43,671 bases of DNA from contig CAZEPJ010000038.1 of NCBI GenBank assembly GCA_964514105.1, forward strand, positions 1 through 43,671. Direction: 5' to 3'. Source of the DNA: CAZEPJ01 sp964514105. GTDB lineage: Bacteria; Desulfobacterota; Desulfocorpusculales; Desulfocorpusculum. This document shows, piece by piece, positions 7,913 through 15,485 of the stretch. The notes under the pieces were generated by a model. The model did no database searches and was not told where the DNA came from. It saw nothing but the letters and a program-made list of their open reading frames with translations. Made by a program: the position numbers and the translations under genes. The stretch's first letter is position 1, and every line of letters starts with the position of its first letter.

Positions 7913-9154
7913 TCAGAAAACGGAGACCTTGGTGAGATCCCTCGGGGTCCTGCTGAGAAGTCGGCAGCCGCCTGCCTCCACGCACACCATGTCCTCCAGC
8001 TTCAGGACGTGGCCTCGCGGCGACATGAGATGAATCTCCAGGGCGAGGACCATCCCCTCCTCCAGCCGCTCCTGGGATCCCTTGCAAACCAGCGGGGGCT
8101 CGTTGAGCTCCAGGCCGATCCCGTGTCCCACAAAGTGGGCCCGACTGCCCGACGGGAAACGCAGGAAGCCCTCCCCCACGCCCAGGCCGCGCGCCAGGCT
8201 CGTGGCCATATGATAGACCTCCCCGCACGTAAGGCCCGGGCGCAGGCCAGCCAGCAGGCCGTCTTCCACATCCCGGAGCCGCTCGTACAGGTAGGGGATC
8301 TCCCCGGGCGGCCGGCCCAGGAAGTACGTGCGGGTCTGGTCGGCGTGGTACCCCTCCACGCAGGTGGGGATATCGATGAGCACGCACTCTCCCGAGCGAA
8401 TCCGACGGCGGGATGGACCCGCGGGCACGGCGGCACTCAGGCCCCTGCCCGTGATGGTCAGCGCAACGCCGCTGATTTCGCGCAGGTTGGGCCCCGAAGC
8501 CAGGGGCCCCCGGCTCATGAAGAAGTCGATCTGGCGCATGAAGAAATCCCCCTCATGTCCGGCCAGGCGGTGGGCGCGCTCCACGGCCGCCGCCAGCTCC
8601 AGCTCCGTCACCCCGGGGTGCAGGGCCGCCAGGGCGGCCTCATGGCCCGCGTGCACCGCGGCGCAGGCCCTTTCCACCAAGCGGATCTCCTCTCGGGATT
8701 TGATCATCCGCTGGGCCAGGATGCGCGGCGAGACGTCCACCAGCTCCCGCCCGTTCAGGAGCCGCACCATCTCCCGGGCCTGCCGGGCGCTCACCACATC
8801 CATGGCCACGCCCACCCCGCCCCTGGGGGTCCGTCCCCAGAACGGCCCCTGCAGGACCGCATCAAGCCGCCTCTCGAACACGAGCCTCCCCGGGGGAAGC
8901 CAGCTCTCCCGAGCCGCAAACGAAAGGCCGCTGCGAACGAAGAGCCGGTAGTCCTCGGGCAGGACCACCAGACAACCGGGCTGGGCCGTGCCCGTGTAGT
9001 AAAGGAGATCCCGAGAATGGGTGACGAGGGCGGCCGCCAGCCCGTCTTCCCGCAGGGCCGCCTGCAGCCCTGAGATCCGCTCACCGGGGGCGCCACGGGG
9101 CCTGCATGCCGCACGGGTCGAGGGCATCTTTCTGTCCCGGGCGGGGGGGTTCAT
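7913..9154 (-). CDS. M24-family metallopeptidase (Xaa-Pro peptidase/creatinase fold)
   Basis: 413 aa from the ATG at 9154, whose codon overlaps the stop of the TetR gene as ATGA; GGAGAGG precedes it inside the TetR gene. A creatinase-type N-terminal domain (residues about 20-140) is followed by the pita-bread domain. All five metal ligands are recognisable: Asp in VLIDIP, Asp in HADQTRTYF, His in FVGHGIGLELNEPP, Glu in LALEIHL and Glu in LKLEDMV. It should hydrolyse Xaa-Pro or a related C-N bond with two metal ions in the cytosol. Translation is coupled to the regulator gene, so it may belong to the pathway the regulator controls, yet no peptide-related genes are near. The substrate is uncertain. 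Confidence 0.88.
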   Translation of the reverse strand: MNPPARDRKMPSTRAACRPRGAPGERISGLQAALREDGLAAALVTHSRDLLYYTGTAQPGCLVVLPEDYRLFVRSGLSFAARESWLPPGRLVFERRLDAVLQGPFWGRTPRGGVGVAMDVVSARQAREMVRLLNGRELVDVSPRILAQRMIKSREEIRLVERACAAVHAGHEAALAALHPGVTELELAAAVERAHRLAGHEGDFFMRQIDFFMSRGPLASGPNLREISGVALTITGRGLSAAVPAGPSRRRIRSGECVLIDIPTCVEGYHADQTRTYFLGRPPGEIPYLYERLRDVEDGLLAGLRPGLTCGEVYHMATSLARGLGVGEGFLRFPSGSRAHFVGHGIGLELNEPPLVCKGSQERLEEGMVLALEIHLMSPRGHVLKLEDMVCVEAGGCRLLSRTPRDLTKVSVF

Positions 9155-9903
9155 GGGAGCCTCTCCAGTCGGTCGAGGAGATCCGCCAGGGCCCGGCACT
9201 GGCCCTTGAGCTCCTGCACGAGGCGCTCCCGACGCGGGCCCCGGGCGACGCTGCTGTCCGCCGCCGCACCTGCCCAAAAGCCCCTTTCCCCCTCAACGGG
9301 GGCCAGGTACCCCCTCTCCAGGAGATCCAGGAAGAGCTCGGCGATGGCCTCGGGGCTCCGCGAACCCTCCTGGGGCCGATACCACTTGTAGATCCAGTTG
9401 CACATGCCGATGATCCCGTTGGCCATGAGAACCGGGTCCAGCCTTCGGAAACTGCCCCCGGCCACGCCCTCCCGGATGATGTCCACGACCACTCGGGTGT
9501 ATTTCTGCTTCTCCTGTCGGATTTTCTCGAAATCCCTCTCCGGCAGCTGGTTCTCCTCGCTGAAGAACACGGCGAACATGGGAAGGTTCTCGATGATGAT
9601 GCCCTGGATATGGTTGCGGATGAGCAGCCGGAGCTTCTCCCGGGGGCCCAGTCCCATGGCCCCGATCTCATACGCCTTGGCGAAAAAGCTCTCCAGGGCC
9701 TGGATGTAGATGGCCGACAGGAGGTCGTCCTTGGAGGCGAAGTAGTGGTACAGGGCCGCCTTGGTGAGCCCCAGCTCCTGGGCCACATCGTCCAGGGTGG
9801 CCGTGCGGTACCCCTTTTGGTGAAAGACCCGGGCGGCCGTGTCCACGATTCGCCGCCTCCGGAGGCTCTTGTCCAGGCCCTTGAAAGGCTGCGACGATTC
9901 CAT
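9151..9903 (-). CDS. TetR-family transcriptional regulator
   Basis: 250 aa from ATG 9903 behind GAGGGCAAGG. The N-terminal helix-turn-helix spans about residues 15-65: RIVDTAARVFHQKGYRTATLDDVAQELGLTKAALYHYFASKDDLL, here split as ARVFHQKGYRTATLDDVA and GLTKAALYHYF, which is the TetR signature. The C-terminal ligand domain (FFSEENQLPERDFEKIR) resembles regulators of fatty-acid and acyl-CoA catabolism. A longer reading from 10011 is rejected because that codon lies upstream of the predicted transcription start. It faces the three-mutase operon across a shared operator and probably represses both directions until an acyl-CoA or free acid binds. It is translationally coupled to the M24 peptidase. 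Confidence 0.92.
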   Translation of the reverse strand: MESSQPFKGLDKSLRRRRIVDTAARVFHQKGYRTATLDDVAQELGLTKAALYHYFASKDDLLSAIYIQALESFFAKAYEIGAMGLGPREKLRLLIRNHIQGIIIENLPMFAVFFSEENQLPERDFEKIRQEKQKYTRVVVDIIREGVAGGSFRRLDPVLMANGIIGMCNWIYKWYRPQEGSRSPEAIAELFLDLLERGYLAPVEGERGFWAGAAADSSVARGPRRERLVQELKGQCRALADLLDRLERLP

Positions 9904-9952
9904 GCCTTGCCCTCGACGAGGAGCGAGTGACCCTTCCCGGGAAAAAAAGGCC

Positions 9953-9981
9953 TTGACAAGCCGGCGTTCAAATGGTACTTC
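9953..9981 (+). promoter_or_regulatory. Candidate promoter of the mutase/transporter operon
   Basis: TTGACA (9953-9958, perfect -35), 17 nt, TACTTC (9976-9981, a weak -10). The expected start, near 9988, falls inside the palindrome at 9984-9997, so binding there would block it. Confidence 0.5.
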
Positions 9982-9983
9982 AT

Positions 9984-9997
9984 TAACCGCCCGGTTA
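9984..9997. promoter_or_regulatory. TetR-type operator palindrome
   Basis: TAACCG-CC-CGGTTA, two perfect 6-bp arms around a 2-bp centre in an A+T-rich pocket. It lies between the TetR gene and the mutase operon and covers the predicted transcription starts of both. The half-site spacing and the ACCG/CGGT core match operators of many TetR regulators of acyl-CoA metabolism. Confidence 0.7.
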
Positions 9998-10001
9998 CTT
10001 T

Positions 10002-10030
10002 TATTTACCATTCAGTTACTACAGCGTCAA
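10002..10030 (-). promoter_or_regulatory. Promoter of the TetR-M24 operon
   Basis: On the minus strand TTGACG (10030-10025), exactly 17 nt, TAAATA (10007-10002). The start, near 9995, falls in the palindrome, so the regulator would repress itself. It also shows that the ATG at 10011 cannot be the TetR start. Confidence 0.65.
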
Positions 10031-10106
10031 GTCCTGCACCGACGGGTCTGAGGAAGGCCCGGTTGGACGTCTCGGGGCCCCTGGGCCGGGAGGGAGGAAC
10101 GGGATC

Positions 10107-11801
10107 ATGGGACAGGAAAGGGCCGCGGAGCCGCGAGGCGCCACAGACCTCCATTGGGACGAATACCTCAAGGCGTACTACGAGAAGCCGTCCTCGGCCA
10201 GGACCTGGTCGGGATACGACCTCAAGGAGATCTATACCCCGGCGGACAGCGCCCACCGGGACTATGGCCGGGATGTGGGGGATGCCGGCAATTACCCATT
10301 CACCCGGGGAATCCACCGCGACATGTTCCGGGGCCGGTACTGGACCCGGCGGGAGGTGGTGGGCATCGGGTCCCCTGCCGACACCCACGAGCGGGCGGCC
10401 TTCTGCTTCGCCCAGGGCGGCTCGGGCCTCAACACCATCGCCGACGTGACTTACGAGATGGGCCTGGACCCGGACCACCCCTGGGCCGTCAACGAGGTGG
10501 GCCTCACGGGGGTCAACATCGGCCACATCCGGGACATGGAGACCCTGGTGGGGGACATCCCACTGGACAAGGTGTCCTGGTCCCTCATCACCGCCTCGAC
10601 GGCTGCGGCCGCGACCATGGCCCAGTACGTGGCAGTGGCCCGGCGAAAGGGGTACGACATCTCGCGGCTGCGCGGTTCCATCCAGAACGACCCCATCCAC
10701 TTCCGGTACTGCGGATTCCGGCCGGCATGTCCCCTGGATCTGTCCATCAAGCTGGGGTCGGACGTCATGGAGTTCTGCACGCGGAACATGCCCCGTTGGT
10801 ATTACACCACGGTAAACATGTACGACCTTCGGGAGCAGGGCATCACAGCCCCCCAGGAGATCGCCTTCGGCTTCGGCATCGCCATGTGTTACATCGACGA
10901 GCTCATCCGCCGGGGGCTGCAGATCGACGAATTCGCCCCGCGGTTCACGTTCTACGTCTCCTGTCACGTGGATTTCTTCGAGGAGATCGCCAAGATCCGG
11001 GCGGCGCGGCGCATGTGGGCCCGGCTCCTCAAGGAGAAGTACGGGGCCCGGGACTCCCGCTCCATGCAGTTTCGCTTCGCCGTGCACACGGCCGGGTGCT
11101 CCCTCATCCCCCAGCAGCCCCTGAACAACCTGGTGCGCATCTCGTACCAGGCCCTGGCCGCCGTGCTGGGCGGGGTCCAGTCCCTCCACTGCTGCTCGTA
11201 CGACGAGCCCATGTGTCTGCCTACGGAGAGGGGCCACCTCCAGGCCCTGAGGACCCAGCAGATCCTGGCCTACGAGACCGGTGTGACCAACGTGGCCGAC
11301 CCCCTGGGGGGCTCGTACTTCGTGGAGTCGCTCACGGATAAGATGGAGGAGGAGGCCCTGAAGGTCATGAAGCAGGTGGAGGACGCCGGCGGTATGGAGG
11401 AGGCCATCCGCACCGAGTGGCTGGACCGGATCTTCGAGAAGGAGGCCATCCAGCGCCAGAAGGAGATCGACGCCGGAGATAAGCTGGTCGTGGGCGTGAA
11501 TGTCTTCGCCTCGGCGCCCGAGACCGAGACCCCGCTGGGGGTCCAGCGGGTCTCCGAGGCCTCGGCCCAAAAGCAGATCGCCGAGACTCGGGAGCTCAAG
11601 CGAACCCGGGACATGGACAGGCTCACCCGGGCCATGGCGATCCTGGCCGACGACGCCAGGGCCGGGAAAAACACACTGCCAGCCATGATCGCGGCCACTG
11701 AGGCGCACGCCACCACGGCCGAGCTCCTGGGGACCGTGCGGGAGGTCTACGGGTACCCGTATGATCCAATGGGCATCATCGAGTCGCCATTCCGCCTCTG
11801 A
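10107..11801 (+). CDS. B12-dependent acyl-CoA mutase large subunit no. 1, divergent active site
   Basis: 564 aa, the TIM-barrel catalytic subunit of a methylmalonyl-CoA mutase-family enzyme with no B12 domain of its own. Family marks: YPFTRG (63-68), MFRGRYWT (73-80), SIQND (191-195), EFAPRF, QSLH and DPLGGSYFVE. Aligned by eye to Propionibacterium methylmalonyl-CoA mutase, Tyr89 is Val84, Ser114 is Asn109, Phe117 is Ala112, Arg207 is Gly203 and catalytic His244 is Asp240; Tyr243 and Gln197 remain. It should therefore rearrange an acyl-CoA other than methylmalonyl-CoA, and its radical-protecting site is altered. It starts behind AGGGAGGA, 8 nt from the ATG, and is followed 9 nt later by its B12 subunit. 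The fold is sure, the substrate unknown. Confidence 0.9.
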   Translation: MGQERAAEPRGATDLHWDEYLKAYYEKPSSARTWSGYDLKEIYTPADSAHRDYGRDVGDAGNYPFTRGIHRDMFRGRYWTRREVVGIGSPADTHERAAFCFAQGGSGLNTIADVTYEMGLDPDHPWAVNEVGLTGVNIGHIRDMETLVGDIPLDKVSWSLITASTAAAATMAQYVAVARRKGYDISRLRGSIQNDPIHFRYCGFRPACPLDLSIKLGSDVMEFCTRNMPRWYYTTVNMYDLREQGITAPQEIAFGFGIAMCYIDELIRRGLQIDEFAPRFTFYVSCHVDFFEEIAKIRAARRMWARLLKEKYGARDSRSMQFRFAVHTAGCSLIPQQPLNNLVRISYQALAAVLGGVQSLHCCSYDEPMCLPTERGHLQALRTQQILAYETGVTNVADPLGGSYFVESLTDKMEEEALKVMKQVEDAGGMEEAIRTEWLDRIFEKEAIQRQKEIDAGDKLVVGVNVFASAPETETPLGVQRVSEASAQKQIAETRELKRTRDMDRLTRAMAILADDARAGKNTLPAMIAATEAHATTAELLGTVREVYGYPYDPMGIIESPFRL

Positions 11802-11810
11802 GGGGTAGTC

Positions 11811-12209
11811 ATGGGGTCGGGAAAGATCAAGGTCGTCGTCTCCAAGGTGGGTCTGGACGGCCACGACAGGGGTGCCAAGGTGGTGGCCTCGCTCCTGCGG
11901 GAGGCGGGGATGGAGGTCGTGTACCTGGGCATGTACCAGACGCCCCGGGGCATCATCCAGGCCGCCGTGGACGAGGATGCCGATGTCATCGGGGTGAGCT
12001 ATCTGTCGGGAGAGCACCTGGTGTTCACCCCCCAGATCGTCGAGGAGATGAAGCGCGGCGGCCTGGACGACGTCCTGCTCATCGTGGGAGGGTCCTTCCC
12101 CCCCGAGGACGTGCCCACCATGAAGGCCATGGGGGTCCACGAGGTCTTCCGGGGCGGATCCCTGACCCGGGATATCGTTGCCTTCATCCAGCAGAACGTC
12201 CGGCGGTGA
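11811..12209 (+). CDS. B12-binding subunit of acyl-CoA mutase no. 1
   Basis: 132 aa, the cobalamin-binding Rossmann domain alone. The base-off motif D-x-H-x-x-G is present in VGLDGHDRGAKVV (residues 13-25), where His ligates cobalt, and the dimethylbenzimidazole pocket follows (VSYLSGEHL, then IVGGSFPP). It carries adenosylcobalamin for the adjacent large subunit, with which it would form the active heteromer. The ATG follows AGGGG by 5 nt. The size matches the small subunits of isobutyryl- and 2-hydroxyisobutyryl-CoA mutases. Confidence 0.92.
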   Translation: MGSGKIKVVVSKVGLDGHDRGAKVVASLLREAGMEVVYLGMYQTPRGIIQAAVDEDADVIGVSYLSGEHLVFTPQIVEEMKRGGLDDVLLIVGGSFPPEDVPTMKAMGVHEVFRGGSLTRDIVAFIQQNVRR

Positions 12210-12218
12210 CCCGCAACC

Positions 12219-13211
12219 ATGAGCCCGCCCAGATGGCACCACAGCCCCAGGGAGATGGCCGATCGGGTCCTGGCCGGAGACCGGCGTGCGGCGGCGCGCC
12301 TCATCACCCAGGTGGAGGACGGGGTCGAGGGATGTCTGGAGGCCATGAAGCGCGTCTACCCTCGGGCGGGCCGGTCCATGGTGGTCGGCATCACGGGATC
12401 GGGGGGATCGGGGAAATCCACCCTCATCGATCACCTCATCCGCCGGTTTCGGGCGCAGGGCAAGCGTGTGGGGGTGGTGGCCGTGGACCCCTCCAGCCCG
12501 TTCAGCGGCGGGGCCCTGCTCGGGGATCGCATCCGCTTTCAGGGACACGCACTGGATGACGGCGTGTACATCCGCTCCATGGGATCCCGCGGGTATCTGG
12601 GGGGGCTGGCCCGGGCCACCAACGACGTGGTCCGGATCATCGAGGCCATGGGGTACGACCCCGTCCTGGTGGAGACCCTGGGCGCCGGCCAGGACGAGGT
12701 GGACATCGTCCACTTGGCCCAGACCTGTCTGCTCATCCTCACCCCGGGAATGGGAGACGACATCCAGGCCATGAAGGCCGGCATCATGGAGATCGCCGAC
12801 CTCATCGTCATGAACAAGGCCGACCTGGAAGGGGCCACGTCGTGCCTGAGGAGCCTGGAAGCCCACGTCCAGATGGGCGCCCACGAGCGCAAGGATGGAT
12901 GGATCCCCCGGGTCATCCCCACCGTGGCCGCAGCGGCCCGGGCCGAGGACGTACGGGGCCTGGAGGAACTGATGGCCGGCATCGAGGCGCACCAGGCCTT
13001 TCTTCACGACTCGGAGATCATCGATCAGGTCCGGGCCAGGCGCGTGGAGCAAGAGTTGGGCCTCGTCTTCCGGGACGAGGTCCAGAGGGTCGTCTTCCGG
13101 GGCCTCAGGGGTACGGGCAAGAAGCGGGAGTACATCCGCGCCATCCTGGACGGGAAGATCGACCCGTACAGCGTGGTGGAGGAGGTCCTGGCCAGGTTCG
13201 TCAAGATGTAG
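12219..13211 (+). CDS. meaB: MeaB/ArgK-type G-protein chaperone for B12-dependent mutases
   Basis: 330 aa SIMIBI-class GTPase. Walker A GSGGSGKST (60-68), DPSSPFSGGALLGDR (switch and base-off contact region), VETLGAGQDEVDI (switch III/Walker B area) and NKAD (guanine specificity) are all in place. Proteins of this group gate adenosylcobalamin loading and eject damaged cofactor from mutases. The Walker A has GSGGSGKS where most MeaB have G-x-P-G-x-GKS, a small change. It begins 9 nt after the first B12 subunit with GGTGA 8 nt before the ATG. It is the only such protein in the window and may have to serve all three mutases. Confidence 0.93.
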   Translation: MSPPRWHHSPREMADRVLAGDRRAAARLITQVEDGVEGCLEAMKRVYPRAGRSMVVGITGSGGSGKSTLIDHLIRRFRAQGKRVGVVAVDPSSPFSGGALLGDRIRFQGHALDDGVYIRSMGSRGYLGGLARATNDVVRIIEAMGYDPVLVETLGAGQDEVDIVHLAQTCLLILTPGMGDDIQAMKAGIMEIADLIVMNKADLEGATSCLRSLEAHVQMGAHERKDGWIPRVIPTVAAAARAEDVRGLEELMAGIEAHQAFLHDSEIIDQVRARRVEQELGLVFRDEVQRVVFRGLRGTGKKREYIRAILDGKIDPYSVVEEVLARFVKM

Positions 13212-13410
13212 CTCGTGCGCCATGAGTCAGGTGGCGGGTTCGATCCATGGGGGATGAGGTGGTCATGGAAGGGGCCCCGTCGTTCGACGTCCGTCGTCGG
13301 GTGTTGATCGTCCGTCCCGCGCGCTGCAACAGACCACTGGCCGAACGCCCAACGCGCCACCTCCAACGTTTCTCCCTGTCTCGGGGGGCAGCCCGCAACA
13401 GGTGCCGAGG

Positions 13411-15036
13411 ATGAAACCCGACCCTTCCCATTGCCCGGCCGACCCTGGTCCCTGGATCAATCTCTCGGGCATGGAGATCAAGACCGCGTATGGCCCCCAG
13501 GACGTGGGCGATCTGGATTACCATCGGGATCTGGGGGATCCGGGGCGCTTCCCGTATGTGCGGGGAGTCCACGAGACCATGTACCGGGGCAGGCCCTGGA
13601 CCATCCGACAGCTCGGGTCCCTGGGCGAGCCCGGTCAGGCCAACGCCCGCATCCGCCAGCTCATCGACATGGGTGCCACGGGGATCAGCATCTGCTTCGA
13701 CCTGCCCACCATCATGGGGCGCGACTCCGACGATCCCCTCTGCCGGGGTGAGGTGGGCTCCTGCGGCGGCGTGGCCGTGGACTCCCTGGAGGACATGCGG
13801 GAGATCCTCTCCGGAATCCCCCTGGAGCGGATCAGCATCAACTTCGTCTCCAACTCCCAGTCCACTTACATGCTGGCCCTTTTCTGCGTCCTGGCACAGG
13901 AGCGGGGGGTTCCCCTTGGTCTCCTGACGGGCACCATGCAGAACGACGTGCTCAAGGAGTACCAGGCCCAGAAGTCGTACTACTTCCCGCCCGGGCCTTC
14001 CCTGCGGCTCACCGTGGAGACCATGGCCTTCTGCGCGGAGCACCTCCCACGATTCAACCCTCTGTCCGTCAGCGGATACCATCTGGCCTCGGCGGGAGCC
14101 ACGCCGGTCCAGGAACTGGCCTTCATGCTCGCCAACGGCTTCACGTACGTGGAGGAGGGGATCAAGGCCGGCTTGGAGGTGGACCGCTTCGCGCCCCGGT
14201 TGTCCTTCTTCCTCAAGGCCCACAACGATCTGTTCGAGAACGTGGCCAAGTATCGGGCCGCCAGGCGGATCTGGGCCCGCGCCATGAAGGAGAGATACGG
14301 CGCCAAGGATCCCCGTTCGTGGCTCTTCCGGGTACACACCCAGACATCGGGCTCCTCCCTCACGGCCCAGCAGATGGACAACAACGTCATCCGCGTGACC
14401 ATCCAGGCCCTCTCCGCGGTCCTGGCCGGGACCCAGTCCCTCCACACCAATGCCTACGACGAGCCGTTCTCGGTGCCCACCCCGCGCTCGGAGCGTCTGG
14501 CCCTGCGGACCCAGCAGATCATCCTTCATGAATCCGGTGTCGCGGCCACGGCCGATCCGCTGGCCGGATCCTATTATGTGGAGGCCCTGACGAACCGCAT
14601 GGAGGCCGAGGCGCACCGATATCTGAGGGCCATCGAGGCCCTGGGCGGGGTGGTGGCGGCCATCGAGGACGGGTACTTCCAGCGGGAGATCGCCCGCTCG
14701 GCCTTCCAGCATCAGGAGGCCGTGGAGCGCGGGGAGCGCGTCCTGGTTGGGGTCAACGCCTTCCAGGAAGACGAACCCGAGGCGGAGGACCCGGAGCTCA
14801 GGGAGGTCGATCCCGATTTCGAGCCGCGCAAGGTGGCGAGGCTCCGGGAGTTCAAGGCGGGGAGAAACTCCGGCAGGGTCCGATGGGCCCTGGAGTCCCT
14901 GGAGCGGACCTGCCAAAGCGGGGGCCCGGTCATGCCGGCCCTCATGGAGGCCGTCCGGGCGGGCGTGACCCTGGGCGAGGCCATGGGGGTCATGAGGGAG
15001 GTCTTCGGCGTGTACCGAGAGGACGTGTATTTCTGA
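13411..15036 (+). CDS. B12-dependent acyl-CoA mutase large subunit no. 2, ICM/HCM-like
   Basis: 541 aa from the ATG at 13411, preceded by AGGTG at 6 nt; a GTG at 13402 would add three residues. Clear family blocks: FPYVRGVHETMYRGRPWTIRQ, GISICFDLPT, TMQNDVLKEY and AGSYYVEALTNRM. In the mutase alignment Tyr89 is Leu68, Ser114 is kept (Ser93), Ala116 is Cys95, Phe117 is kept (Phe96), Arg207 is Gln187 and His244 is kept (His224). Gln in place of Arg207 is typical of isobutyryl- and 2-hydroxyisobutyryl-CoA mutases, whose substrates lack the free carboxylate. Leu at position 89 differs from Phe (isobutyryl) and Ile (hydroxyisobutyryl). A branched, uncharged acyl-CoA is likely; isovaleryl/pivalyl-like substrates are worth considering. 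199 nt separate it from meaB. Confidence 0.92.
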   Translation: MKPDPSHCPADPGPWINLSGMEIKTAYGPQDVGDLDYHRDLGDPGRFPYVRGVHETMYRGRPWTIRQLGSLGEPGQANARIRQLIDMGATGISICFDLPTIMGRDSDDPLCRGEVGSCGGVAVDSLEDMREILSGIPLERISINFVSNSQSTYMLALFCVLAQERGVPLGLLTGTMQNDVLKEYQAQKSYYFPPGPSLRLTVETMAFCAEHLPRFNPLSVSGYHLASAGATPVQELAFMLANGFTYVEEGIKAGLEVDRFAPRLSFFLKAHNDLFENVAKYRAARRIWARAMKERYGAKDPRSWLFRVHTQTSGSSLTAQQMDNNVIRVTIQALSAVLAGTQSLHTNAYDEPFSVPTPRSERLALRTQQIILHESGVAATADPLAGSYYVEALTNRMEAEAHRYLRAIEALGGVVAAIEDGYFQREIARSAFQHQEAVERGERVLVGVNAFQEDEPEAEDPELREVDPDFEPRKVARLREFKAGRNSGRVRWALESLERTCQSGGPVMPALMEAVRAGVTLGEAMGVMREVFGVYREDVYF

Positions 15037-15047
15037 GGAACACGCAC

Positions 15048-15485
15048 ATGTCATCGGCCAGAAAGCTCAGAGTCCTCATCGCCAAGCCCGGGCTGGACGG
15101 CCACGACCGGGGAGCCAAGGTGGTGGCCCGGGCCCTGAGCAACGCGGGCATGGAGGTCATCTACTCGGGGCTTCATCAGACCCCCGAGGAGATCGTGGCC
15201 GCGGCCCTGGACGAGGACGTCTCGGCCATCGGCCTGTCCATCCTGTCGGGGGCCCACCGGAGCCTGTTCTCGCGGGTCATGGCGCTCCTGCGGGAAAAGG
15301 GTGCCGCAGACATCCTGGTCTTCGGCGGAGGGACCATCCCCGGCAAGGACCTCCCCGCGCTGAAGGAGCTGGGCGTGGGGCGGATCTTCGGGCCCGGCAC
15401 GGACACCCGGCAGATCGTGGCCTACCTGGAGTCCCGGCTGGGGGCCGCCCGGCCTGGGGCCGGCTCGGAGGGGCCCCATGACTGA
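15048..15485 (+). CDS. B12-binding subunit of acyl-CoA mutase no. 2
   Basis: 145 aa from the ATG at 15048; longer in-frame readings lie inside the preceding mutase gene. The base-off motif DGHDRG sits in AKPGLDGHDRGAKVV, followed by LHQTPEEIV, LSILSGAH and FGGGTIPG, all standard for mutase small subunits. It carries adenosylcobalamin for the large subunit 11 nt upstream. Its last 8 nt overlap the start of mutase no. 3, so translation of the two pairs is coupled. The C-terminal 15 residues are a Gly/Pro/Ala-rich tail probably without structure. Confidence 0.92.
   Translation: MSSARKLRVLIAKPGLDGHDRGAKVVARALSNAGMEVIYSGLHQTPEEIVAAALDEDVSAIGLSILSGAHRSLFSRVMALLREKGAADILVFGGGTIPGKDLPALKELGVGRIFGPGTDTRQIVAYLESRLGAARPGAGSEGPHD

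Noticed and set aside
7065..8033. Plus-strand frame running from rlmN into the M24 gene
   Set aside because: It is a frame-shifted shadow of rlmN. The rlmN frame carries the iron-sulfur motif and C-terminal catalytic Cys.
10107..11801. Calling mutase no. 1 a methylmalonyl-CoA mutase
   Set aside because: The residues that bind the methylmalonyl carboxylate (Tyr89, Arg207) and the catalytic His244 are all replaced, so that specific name would mislead.
10005..13223. A 1072-codon open frame on the minus strand opposite mutase no. 1 and meaB
   Set aside because: Its translation is His/Gly/Pro/Asp-rich low complexity, the usual antisense shadow of a high-G+C gene. The plus-strand frames here encode well-known families.
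13201..15054. Long minus-strand open frame opposite mutase no. 2
   Set aside because: Same shadow pattern, with no family resemblance; the plus-strand mutase is certain.
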